Positions 12,661-23,677 of a stretch of DNA of 64,000 bases are shown here, one piece after another (positions within the stretch are counted from its first letter, which is position 1; every line of letters begins with the position of its first letter). The notes under the pieces are model-generated. The model was not told where the DNA came from. It saw nothing but the letters and a program-made list of their open reading frames with translations, and searched no databases. The stretch comes from Alnus glutinosa (lineage: Eukaryota; Streptophyta; Magnoliopsida; Fagales; Betulaceae), in NCBI RefSeq assembly GCF_958979055.1, contig NC_084889.1:25284761-25348760 (forward strand), in the 5' to 3' direction. A program made the translations under genes and the position numbers.

Positions 12661-14984
12661 TTAGTGCTTCTCCTTCGCCGTTGATAAGTTAACTAAAGAT
12701 AAAATGTGTTGTGCAATCTCTGCAGAGGCATTGGGCTTTGCAATTTTGAGAGCCCTCTCAGACATGTCCGCCATCTTTCCCTCATCCCCTGTCAAATGCA
12801 AAAACAATTTTACACAAATATACTTGAGGTTTATTTATTTATTTTTTTCAACAGGAAACATTATTTTATCAATTTCTTGAACTTTATTGTCACAACATAC
12901 ACACACAAACACATATATGCCACAATGTAATTGAGAGAATCAGAAGTACACTCAACCTGTATTACAGTTGATTGTTGAAATTGAATATATAGTTTCAATG
13001 CTTTATGGAAAGTTGCAAAGAACTATAAATGAGGGCTTCATGTTCAAGTCAAATAGAAAAAAGGATGCCGCAACCAAAATTACATGCCTCAGCCGTATGC
13101 ATTTAAAAAGAGTCTTCCGGAAAATTTAATGATAAATATTAGAGGAAACATCAATTTAACAACCCAAAGTCCAGAAGTGTTATTGTGGTAAAACATTAGA
13201 GGAAACAATACTGGGTGTTGGCCTTTCTATTAGTTTAAGAACCACAAGCAACATCAGGCAAAATATTTGAGGAAGAAACTTCAGGAAAAGCGCGGGGGGG
13301 GGGGGGGGGGGGGGGGGGGTTGGGGTGGGAGGTAATGGCACTGAAGTTTAATAACCAAAATGTTATAGGAAGCAACCTCACCTGATTGATGAATCTTCAC
13401 AAGTAAGCAAAAAACCATCAATCAGTTGTCATATAATTGTCTGTTTTATCTACAATTTTCCACATTAGAGGGAGATAAAGAATGACAACTAAACACCGTC
13501 CCTTTTAGTTGCCCTAGTACCTGCTTATGTTGGCTAAATGCAAATTTGCTAGGTCATAGAGATGACTCCAAGCACTACCAATGCAGTCTGTGGTAATCAA
13601 CTGTTTGGGCTTAAGCCATAACCTCTTCATCCTATTTGCAACTTAAATATCCTAATGCACTCCGCAATCTCATCTTTCTAGGATTTCATGCAAACTAAAA
13701 GTTTCTAAATTTAACTCAGTAAAGGACAATTGCACAGCATAAAGTACTTTAGAGTTGCAGTATGTGAAAATCTGGGAATTCAGATCCCATTATGATTTAA
13801 AAGGCAAATGTAAGTTAATCTCAGTGCAAGAGCCTGATTTCCACGAATGAAAATAAGGCAACAGATTCAACGTACCTAATATCTCTTCAATTGCAAGAGC
13901 AAGGGTGGTTGAATCAAGTTCATCTTCAGTTATCACCCTGGAACCTGCTAAATCTGCCATTAAGGAAGCATTTCTGAATTGATGTCCTTCAGCAACATTT
14001 GGGGATGGTATCTACAGAGTCAGAAATAAATATTATACATTTTTTTTTTCACAGGCAATAAAACCAACCATTAAGGACATGTAAAAACTGAAAGCATGGC
14101 TGGAAGGTGAGTTTGGCATACAGGGTGATGAAATGTCATATAAGATGAAAATAGAGGCATTAATTTAGGAGAAAGAAAACCTGGGGGAGGTGGGGGGGGG
14201 AGGATGTCTTTACTTTTGGACTTAAGAGAGACACAGAGAGAGATTAGAACAGTATTATATTGTGGGACTTCATACAAGGCATCATAATTTTTGTTAGGGT
14301 TAAAGGCATATTTGGTACTTGTGGTTTAAAAAACTTTATTTTTTGGTACCTCAGTTTCGATTCGTATCACAGATAGTACCTGGGTTTTGGAAAAAGACGA
14401 ACTTGGTATCTCCGTCTAATATTTAACGGTCTGCCACGTGTCAACCACTGAGGGTTGACACCTGGCACAATATAAAAAAAAAAAATAGAAAAAAAAATTA
14501 AAAAGTTAAAATTAATAAAACTTAAAAAAATAAAAATATTAAAAACTTTTTTTTAAATAAAAAGTATGGCTGAGCCACCCCCTTGGCTGGCCTGAGATGG
14601 CCAAACCACCCCCATAGGGGTGGTTCGGCCACCCCTATGGCCTTTAGAGAAAAAATAGAAGAAAAAAAAAATTATAGGAGGGTTTTGGCCATTGGAGGTA
14701 GCCGAACCACCTCCAAGGGCCATGGGGGTTGTTCGGCCACCCCCAATGGCCAAAAAGAAAAAAGAAAAAGAAAAAAAAAAAAAAATTATAAGAGGGATTT
14801 TGGGGTTTTGGCCCTTGGCTTGGCCACCCCCAAGGGCCAAAACCCTCCTATAAATTTTTTTTTTCTCTCTCGCTCTCTCTCTCTAAAGGCCATAGGGGTA
14901 GCCGGCCAACATCCCTTTTTTTTAAATTTTTAATTTTTTAAGTTTTTAATATATATATATTTTTTAAGTTTTATTAATTTTAAC

Positions 14985-15021
<37 letters not shown>

Positions 15022-18000
15022 GGGAACCAAGTCTGTGCTAAAGAGCGGCCTGTTCGGGGGGTGGTTATGATCCCTAACCTTAAGGAGAAAGTCTTTGGAA
15101 AATGCCAGTTTTAACACTTATAGGAAAAGACATGCAAAACATATATATATATTGTGCCATGTGTCAACCCTCAGTGGTTGACACGTGGCACACCGTTAAA
15201 TATTGGACAGAAAAATAAATGGAGGCACCAAGTCCGTCTTTTAGCAAAATTCATGTACCATTTGTGATACAAATTGAAACTGGGGTAACAAAAAATAAAG
15301 TTTTTAAACTACAGGTACTAAATATGTCTTTAATCCTTTTTGTTAATTACTAAGTAATGTAATTTACACTTTATGATTATTGTAGTCGTGGCTGATGAAT
15401 TCCAAGATTCAAGAAAAAGATATGTCAGTAAGATGTTCTTCATTGATCCAGTATTGCAGACATAACCTGAGCAGCATCATAGAATACAGACATAATTTAA
15501 AAAAAAAGAGCCTCATTGTGCATAACATCATACAATTTTCAGGATAATACTTTTTGAACCTTCGAAGGAGCACAATGACCGACACTTACCCAATACTTCT
15601 TGGATACGTATCAGACAAACTCCAAATATGTCCCTAATTTATTAACTTTTTAATCTCAGATGCTAAAGAGACTTGCACTGGACACTGGACGCATTGAAAA
15701 TCTCATATAAATGTCTTTGCAACACATGGTAAAGTTGATTTATTTTTTTTATACTTAGTACGTGTATGTATGTATGGTTTTTTTTTTTTTTTTTTTTTTT
15801 TTAATCTCTTGAGTCTTCATAGGAAAAGTTGGACCTGTTTAACTATTCGTAGATCACCAAAATTTACAAGATAGAATATTAGATGAATTAGCTCAAACTT
15901 CATACAATTTTATTTCCATCTAAACTTTTGGTGCAGGGTTACTAGACAAAGATATTAACCTGTCATGATATAAACACTCTCCAACTTGATTTGTCTAATT
16001 AGATTACAAAACATTATATGGAGCTCCTAATTACCAGAATGGAAGGTTTCCCAGTGGCCAAGATCTCATAACAAGTCATAGCACCAGCTCTAGAAACGAT
16101 AAGATCTGCAGCTGCATAAGCCAAGTCCATAGAATGCATAAACCTTCATAAAACAGGCACACATTAGACGAAAGGAGTTTATGAGCAAATGGATTGTTCA
16201 TTACACATAAAGACAACCCTTTTATCTGAGCTTCATCAATTAAAACAAATAAAAAATGAATTATAGAAGAGATACAAACTATTGAAGTTGAATTTGAAAT
16301 ATGGATGAGAATTATCACTATGATTCTAGAACAGGAGTGCATATGAATGCTTAAGCATCATTACAAATTGTCCAGGAAAAAAAGAAAAAAAGAATAGAAG
16401 ATTATTACAAATAAAGACAAAATATATCTAGAACTTAAATTAAACAATGAAAAGCAGTGGGAACCCGTAGTTAAATAAATTGTCCGATGGGTGCTTCACA
16501 ATGACACAAATCTCCATCAGCATGTTGGACTAGTATTTGATGAGTTTCACTAATCTGAGTGATTTTACCACATTAATCATATTCATTACTCTGAGCCAAA
16601 AACAAATATTGAGGTCATAACATTAGAGGGGCAAACTATATGGTAGGCAAAATACAGTATTGTACAGGCATTTAGTGAGGTGGAAACGCCCACCTGAAAG
16701 CAATGTACAGGCACGAATAGGAGAGAGGATATCAGGGTTAGGCCAAGGCCCAAGGCAAGGCAAAGTCACAGAGTAAGCTGACGTACAATGGGTATGGAGT
16801 ACAGAAATATATTACAACAGACATGCCTAAATGGTGAGCTGAATCCACTTTAACCCATGAAATGTGAACGCACACGGGAAAATCTCCAAAAAAAAATTGT
16901 ATGTTACAAGCCCAGAAACACAGACCTATTTTTGACTGATGATAAACAAAGTCCATAAGTTTAAACAAGTTCTGCACTACAGAATAACAAATCTCACACT
17001 CTTCTGTTTATTTTGAACTGAATAACGATTGACTATTTTGTACATCTTAAAGTCACATATTACATATATCTTTCCAACGATATGGCGTATTCTTTTGAAA
17101 TTCATAGTTTTGCAGTTACTCCCCTAAAACATCTATAGCAATGAATATAAAACAATCGATCTTGGTAGTTACAAGTTTCACGCTTCTTCACGGTCATGCA
17201 GAAAAAAACAGATTTGATTTTATTGTGTGCTTCTCACTATCTCCTTCAGGAGCAGAGAAAATCTTTCATCATAAGTGTCAACTAATATACCGACTTTGAT
17301 TCAAACTAATAAGGCAGCAAGCAATTGCACTAGAAAAATACTCAAAAGTCTAAAAGATTTGAATAAGAAATAGACCAACAAATGGATAGCATCCCATTCA
17401 TACCAGAAGATTACTTACGGCGTCAGATACAAATGCGGGTGATTTTTCACGAGGCTCTCCATCTCATTATATGACTCCACCCCTGTCTGCCATATGATAT
17501 ACAATTTCTCGTTTTCCAACAGCATATAATACAAATTCAACAAAGCAATATTAATAGCATTAGCACCCAAAGACCCTCCAAGCACCAACAAAACCTTTCC
17601 CTCCGAATCCCCCGCCTTTCCAGACTTCGGAAAGAACCTCAACCTTGCCACCGCCTTCGGAACATGATGCCTCAACGCCACCCTCACGGGATTCCCACAC
17701 ACCACACACTTATTCTTGATTGGAAAACAGTCAATGGTGGAGTGAAAGGCCACGAAAACCACTTCCGCCAAGATAGAAAGAAGCCAATTCGCGATCCCTG
17801 GCACCGAGTTCTGCTCTTGGATCACAAGCTTAATGCCCTTCAGGGCAGCGGCGAGGCAAACTGGGAACGAGACGTACCCGCCGGTACCGATGACAATATG
17901 GGGATCGAACTCGCGCAGTTTTTTATAACTTTGGATCAGACTTTTGATCAAACGTATAGGGAGCAAGATGTTTTGGAAGGAGACGAAAGGTCGTGCCAAT

Positions 18001-18452
18001 GGCGCGGCGGGGACGGAGGCGAAGGCATAGCCGGCGGAGGGGATAGCGGCGCTTTCCATGCTATTGGGTATGCCTAAGAAGAGGATTTGGACGGTGGGGA
18101 TGACGATTTTGAGCTCGTCAGCTATGGCTACTGCCGGGTATATGTGGCCACCCGTGCCGCCTGCTGCGAAAGCGACACGGAGAGTGTTGGCAGCGTCGTT
18201 TTGGGTGGTGGATATTTGCTCATTTGAGTCATTTGCTTGTTGTTTGACAGAGAGACAGCAGTGGAGCTTGGAGGACCTGCAATGGAAACAGATAGATCAG
18301 AAACTGTGTATGTGTGTGTGCGTGCGTGAGAGAGAGAGAGAGAGAGCTTGCCTGGGTGGGAGCGCGAGAGGTGAGCAGTAGGGAAGAGAGGGGTAGAGCG
18401 GTAAAAATGGGGGTTTTGGAGAGAGTGAGAGGTGGGAAATGGAGGTGGCCAT
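12661..18452 (-). CDS. MurG-like UDP-N-acetylglucosamine transferase, plastid-type
   Basis: Exons, high to low: 18352-18452, 17419-18276, 16035-16143, 13876-14011, 12661-12788; phases agree and give 443 aa. The first donor is GC (CAG|GCAAGC), the others GT. Residues 1-60 are Ser/Pro/Leu-rich, a likely chloroplast transit peptide. GT28 features follow in order: glycine loop GGTGGH (73-78), GTGGYVS (164-170), QEQNS (187-191, bacterial HEQN), GNPVR (228-232), second glycine loop GGSLGA (267-272), WQTG (296-299), [10 protein letters not shown] (337-346), [14 protein letters not shown] (358-371). Bacterial MurG adds GlcNAc to lipid I to make lipid II of peptidoglycan. Plants keep nuclear copies (Arabidopsis At1g73740); a plastid-envelope wall role is established in moss, but the role in flowering plants is unclear. 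All motif residues expected for nucleotide-sugar binding are present, so the gene appears functional. Intron 3 carries a Mutator-like insertion and the start lies 175 bp from a hAT insertion. Confidence 0.93.
13294..13319. repeat. Poly-G run (26 G) in MurG intron 4
   Basis: A 26-base G homopolymer followed by TTGGGGTGGGAGG. It is G-rich on the plus strand, so the pre-mRNA (minus strand) carries poly-C. It could form a G-quadruplex in DNA and is a likely sequencing or replication-slippage hot spot; the exact length should be treated with caution. Confidence 0.85.
14297..15336. mobile_element. Mutator-like non-autonomous foldback element in MurG intron 3
   Basis: Long inverted repeats of about 190 bp: the left begins GGGTTAAAGGCATATTTGGT (14297) and the right begins, inverted, GGATTAAAGACATATTTAGT (15336). 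A perfect 9-bp direct repeat TTTTTGTTA flanks it (14288-14296 and 15337-15345), as expected for Mutator-type transposition. The interior has a nested GC-rich foldback of GGCCACCCC/GGGGTGGTT units (14570-14915) bordered by A/T runs, a TA microsatellite (about 14990-15018) and a unique stretch (15020-15130). No transposase is encoded; reading frames across the GC-rich part are repeat artefacts. It lies in the 2-kb intron 14012-16034 and leaves both splice sites untouched. Confidence 0.88.
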
Positions 18453-18626
18453 TAAAGCTGGAGGTGAAAAGGTATTGAAAAAGCATGGACGGAGATGGAG
18501 TGTGTAAAAGTTGAAGTTTGAGAATTCCCTCTCAGAGTCAGAGTCCACTCCACTGGCGGAGGTGGGGAACTCACAAAGATGGTTGAATAATGGCGCCCCC
18601 TTCTAACTTCTGCCGGTTGCTGTCGC

Positions 18627-19284
18627 TAGGTACGTAAAAGTAGCACAGCTCCCCGTGAGTTCGCTCGGGGTCGGCTCGATAAAGCTCGACTCGTGTGCGA
18701 CTCGGTTATTAAATGAGTTACTCGTGGATACGAAAATATACTCGATTATTAAACGATACAAACTCGTATAAAACTCGGCTCGCTTGTTTAAAACCCGACT
18801 AGCTCGTTTATATAATACTAAATCTTTTAATTTAAGTAATATACTGATAAGGCACAGTGTATCTTCATTATATAATGTAAATTATGTAAACATATGATTC
18901 ATCATTTATATCAACAAGATAACAACACTTACTTTGTATGACTAGTGACTAAATATAATTTAATTATGTAAATTATATAATATGATCTAACAATTCATAT
19001 GTGATATAATATATATATATAATGTCACATAATTCATAAATTCTAACTCATAAGTATACAATTCATAATAATATAAATCATATAGATTAGAATCTAGTGG
19101 TAACTGAATCACTTTACCACAAAAGATTGGTATTTCTTTTTTCGAGTCGTGTCGAGTTGAGGTTAATTTTTAATTTTTAAAACTCGTCATATGAGCTCGA
19201 GCTCGACTTGAGCTCGTGATAAATTTAAATGAGCCAAGCTTGGACATACACTACTCGCCCGAGCTCGATTTGTTTACATCCCTA
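18627..19284. mobile_element. Non-autonomous hAT element upstream of the MurG-like gene
   Basis: The ends are TAGGTACGTAAA (left) and, inverted, TAGGGATGTAAA (right). An exact 8-bp direct repeat GCTGTCGC flanks it (18619-18626 and 19285-19292), the hAT signature. Both subterminal zones are rich in GCTCGA/TCGAGC motifs, typical transposase-binding repeats of this plant hAT group. The 658-bp body is AT-rich and has no transposase. Its near end is 175 bp above the MurG-like ATG, so it is within or next to that gene's promoter or 5' UTR. Confidence 0.88.
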
Positions 19285-20731
19285 GCTGTCGCTGATTTGG
19301 AATTAGACAATTTTTTTCTTTTTTCTTCGTACAACCTTCTATTCTATCGTTTCTGTTTGTTTGTTTTGATTTTTTTTTTTTTTTCTCTAATTGGAGCACT
19401 GGTTTTGGATAAAGGCAACCTTCGAGCTTATTTGGCAAACGATTATAACTCTCCTTCTATTTCTTTTCATTTCTCTTAAAAATATTAAATTAAAAACATT
19501 CTAATTATTTTACATTTTTTATATCACATTAATAATTTTTTATTACTATTCAAATAAAAAAATTCATTACAAAACAAAACTTTTTCACTTTTTTATAAAA
19601 TATTCTCAAATTTTATATCACATCAATCACTTTTTACTACTATTCAAACAAATATTTCACAACACAATTACTTACGAAACAAGCCCTTCCCTTTTTTTTT
19701 TTTTGTTTTTTTTTTTTTCATGATCATCATTGTACACGTGTAGTCAAATGTTAATCCCAACCTGATAAAGTAAGCTCAATTGTAGGAAGGGAAGAGTTTG
19801 TCTGGATTAATGATCCCAAAAAAACTCCTTTGAATTGATCTACATCGATCATCTTCCAGACCAGGTAAATTATGCAAATGAGTGAAATACATCTTCTTCT
19901 TCTTTTTTCTTTTTTCTTTTTTCCCTGAAGATGTAGGAGATCATTTTTTTGATCAGACATAATATATAACCCTACCATGTTAGACCACATGAATGTTTCA
20001 TGGTTCGTAGATCGATTGACAAAAATAATGTGTTTTACGAGACCTAACACCACAGCTTGTTTTAAGGCCATGCATGTTATTAGATTCCCAATATAGGAAA
20101 ATAGAATATCTAGAATTGAGTGTTTTACAGGATATCCCATCTCGCTTAAGTGCTGTAAACAATTATAGCATATGTACTGTAATTTTTTTTAACGGTTGGG
20201 ATTTATTTTACTTAATCTTTCTTAACCGTTAAAAAAATTAGAGCATATATGTTGTAGTTCTTTTTACAGCACGTCCGGCCATGCTAAACTGGGATGGAAA
20301 GAGAGAGCCATCATTATACAGGCTGACTGAAAACCAAACTGATCACTAACCTTATATTAATTCAAAACTGCCCTTGCCACCTTCTTTAGAATAAAGTTTA
20401 GGATAAATTGATAATTTTCTTGTTGCAGATCTATAGATTAACCCACGTGATCTTATGCAGCAGTAAGAGCTTCTGAACTTCAATTGAAAACCTGGACCTT
20501 GCCTTAATTATGGTAACATGACTCTGTTAGTTATACATGGATCATTGACCATATAAACACAAGATTTTTACCATATGATCTGATGCATCAACCACCTTCA
20601 TTTCCCACGAGAATGGCTACATGGAAGAATGAAGGAGATTACCTGGTCCCTTATTATCTGCCTCACAGATGAGCAACACAAAATAGGCTTATTATCCCTT
20701 CCAAAATTTTACATTTATTTGCCTAGTTGAA
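19285..20731. other. Intergenic region, no gene found
   Basis: AT-rich with several T homopolymers (around 19370-19385 and 19690-19720). Bases roughly 20300-20731 probably include the 3' UTR of the PB1 gene. A 129-residue frame at 19751-20140 has no recognisable domain and contains a Lys/Arg-rich low-complexity run; it is not called. Confidence 0.55.
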
Positions 20732-21602
20732 TTAGAGTGGCTGTGAGGTTCTGATCTGCTGCAGAGATTCTGTAGGCAGCTGTTTTGAAGCATCTGATAA
20801 TGCTATAGCAGCTGCTGCTGTCATGGTTTGGTATTGAGAAGGCAATGGAGCAGCTTGGTGAGTGTAGTACACTTGCTCATGATTTGGATTGTTGGTGTAT
20901 TCAAAACCATAATTCCCAGATGAGGCAACAGCTATAGACTGAGATGGATGAAACCCCGCATACTGTTGCTGAAACTGCCTTGATGGGACTTGAACAAATT
21001 GTGGATTTGATGCGACGGCTGTTCGGTATATACCAGAAGCCATTTCCGGCTTAGCAGGGGCAGTTGTCTTTGTGGGGTATATGGGTGGAATTGCATCCTT
21101 GTAAGCTCCAGAGGCAGAAACAATGGCAGGATGTGGAGTTGTCTGGTCAGCTATGTTAGATTGCATAGACATGTTGTATGATTGTGGCGCCTGCCCAACG
21201 GAGGGCATTAGATAGACAGAATATTGCTGATCGGATGGGTGATAAAGCTGCTGCTGCTGCTGTGATGATGGAGCATACACTTGGAAGTAAGATGACATGG
21301 GAGCTGGCATATAATGTGCGCTGGCATGAAGAAACTGTTGTTGCTGCTGTTGATCCATCTGGGGAGGAAACATGTAGCCAGAATCCTGAACTTGTTGCTG
21401 TTGGGTTTGGGAACTTGAATCAGGAATCTCATTCTTTGTACTTGGGCTATTAGAGGCTCTGTTGTCTCTATGGGCAGCATGAACTTGTTCTTGATAGGAC
21501 ATGGGTTTCGAGACAGAGCTTGCAGATGCTATGCTGCTATCGCTGGATATATGGTTGGAATAATGAAAATTGTTAAAATATTAATTAAATGATTAAATTT
21601 AA

Positions 21603-21635
<33 letters not shown>

Positions 21636-23095
21636 GGTATTATAATAAATGTCTTAAATTCGAACTTTATCTCTGTCATTTGACTCCTATTCCAATTATA
21701 TATTTTACTTTAATCCATACGTTACGAGAAGTGTGGTGATTTAACAAAAATAACAAATTAAAAATGAGATTATTATTTCAAGATCAGAAAAGGAAAGGTA
21801 GGATCAGGTTAATTTCCAACCATTGTTTGGCTCACATATAATAATTTCACTCTGCTTATGAAATCCTTCATATTATGACAGGAGCAATAAGAGAAAGAAA
21901 CTATCACTATCAAGGGCTATATATAGAAAATAGAAAAAATAAAAATAAAAATGGCAATATATACGTACCTGGCTACCGAATCCGGCGAAGGCAAACTATT
22001 ACCTCCACAAGCCTTCATATGCACTGGCTGCAGCGGCAATGGAGGCTTTCGAAACCCAACCGGAACCCCCTGATCCGATCTCTCATCATCGGAGGAAACC
22101 CGATTCGCCGTCTCATTAGAAACTGTTGACGCCACAGTACTTGCAGAAGCCACAACTGTAGGAAGTGGAGGAGGAGGAGCAGACAAAACACCAAACGAAT
22201 CGTCTTGCTTCAACCCACTTGGCGCAAAACTTATCTGTGCAAACTGTTCCTCCATGCCAACCTTCTGATCCTCAACACGAACACGAATAGGAGGCAGGTT
22301 AGACATCGAAGGCGACGAAGAAGATGACCCATATGATGAATTTTTCTCCACCATAGGCGAGTCAGGCATCGAATGCACATCATGAACATTGTGCCTCACC
22401 TGCTTGTTATTATGACCCAAAGAATCATCAGCTGCCTGAGCCTCCAAATCATTGCAAGAATCACTGCCGCGAACCCCATCAAGATTTAACATGCATCCGG
22501 TAGCTGAATCAGACAGCCCTCTAGGAATTAACCCAGCATGGTTGAGCGCGTCGACGAACCACGTCTCCGACTTGGCATCGTCGAGGAGTGATCCCATGGA
22601 GGCTGCAGTCTCAGGCTTGGAGAAAAAGAGAAACAAACGCAGACGTGAAGTGGGTTTCAAGTCATTGCCTGAGGTCGTACGGTCATACTCATCGATCATG
22701 TTCTCCAGGTCTTCGCCGGTGGAGACGGATATGAGAGAATCCATATCTTCGTGGGGAAGCTGGTACTTGAGCGTGAAGGGTCGGCCGCTGAGGAGGGTGT
22801 GGGAGAGGCGAGAGCAGAGGTCGGAGAGGGAGGAGTGGCGGTCGACGACGACGATGCGGGTCTCACCGCCCACGTAGCAGAGGGATTTGTTGTGGGGGCG
22901 GGGGATGATGTGGCCGCCGTAGCTGCACATGAGTCGGAGCTTGGCACCTGGGACAGGGGGGAGAGGCTCGTCGAGCCAGCTGGTTTCTGCGTTGCGGGAG
23001 CGCGGGGAGGAGTCGACTGAGTCGGGGTAGTTCGCTTGGATGTTGGTGGCAGTGGCGGCGGCGGTGGGCAGGGGTAGAAGAGGTGGTGGATCCAT
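20732..23095 (-). CDS. PB1-domain protein (Phox/Bem1p family), Gln-rich tail
   Basis: Two exons, 21969-23095 and 20732-21542, joined through a GTACGT donor and ATCCAG acceptor in phase, giving 645 aa. ATG at 23095 opens a Pro/Ala-rich leader. A PB1 domain covers about residues 51-142: it starts AKLRLMCSYGGHI with the conserved basic Lys52 and ends with the acidic OPCA-type segment around HEDMDSL and STGEDLENMIDEYD, so both interaction faces are present. Then comes WFVDALNHAG, a short conserved block of plant PB1 proteins, a Ser/Pro-rich linker, and from about residue 376 a Gln/Tyr/Pro-rich low-complexity region ending TSQPL. PB1 domains dimerise front-to-back with other PB1 proteins. The plant subgroup includes PAL OF QUIRKY, which acts with QUIRKY/STRUBBELIG at the plasma membrane; orthology here is not established. 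The Gln-rich half suggests a condensate-prone protein, which is inference. Confidence 0.92.
21603..21635. repeat. (TTA)n microsatellite in the PB1 gene intron
   Basis: About 11 TTA units (ATTATTATT...) inside the single 426-bp intron 21543-21968. Confidence 0.85.
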
Positions 23096-23318
23096 TGCTG
23101 ATGGGGTCTTTTCAGTTTAGGTTGTGCTTTTGGTGGAGGAAGATACAAGGAAGAGTGGGCTAATGAAAGTTGGCGCTTTTAGTTATCTTGTGATACAAGA
23201 TTTTAGATGCTCTTTATTATCTCTTGACTTCAAGGTGAAAAAGGCATGATCAGTTGGCCAACTTGTAACTGCCTTCAATTTTTTATTTTTAGATATAATT
23301 GCCGTCATCCTTTACTAC

Positions 23319-23669
23319 CAAGGGGGTACATACGAACGGATGTTATTTGTAATATTCATAATCGTATTTGTAAATTACATATACATCTTTTTGGTGAATT
23401 TATTAAGTATAATATATAAAAATGTATATTTTATATAAAGAGTATGCAGGTGCGGTTATTACCTGTATCAGCATACTCTAAAATTGTTATCCGCATCCGA
23501 ATATTCAGGTAATGTTTTTCCAAACCGCACTCACATATGCATGCAAATAGTTTGCTAAGCACACCTACATCCGCATATGCAAATAGTATTTTTCGCTACT
23601 TGCATTCGCATGTGTCGATAATGAATAAAGAATGAGGACGGTTAATATCCGTCGACATGTACATCTCTA
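23319..23669. mobile_element. hAT-type MITE upstream of the PB1 gene
   Basis: An exact 8-bp direct repeat TTTACTAC (23311-23318 and 23670-23677) flanks a 351-bp element with imperfect inverted ends: CAAGGGGGTACATACGAACG on the left and, inverted, TAGAGATGTACATGTCGACG on the right. The interior has repeated GCATATGC- and CCGCAT-like motifs in both orientations, as usual for hAT subterminal regions. No coding capacity. It lies about 220 bp above the PB1 start codon. Confidence 0.82.
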
Positions 23670-23677
23670 TTTACTAC

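Noticed and set aside
14553-14933. Open frames of 95-116 codons on both strands
   Set aside because: They cross the GC-rich foldback and A/T runs of the Mutator-like element; no recognisable protein.
17664-18381. Plus-strand frames of 137 and 107 codons
   Set aside because: Antisense shadows of MurG-like exon 2 and of the GA repeat in intron 1.
22452-23020. Plus-strand frames of 141 and 89 codons
   Set aside because: Antisense shadows of the PB1 gene's GC-richer first exon.
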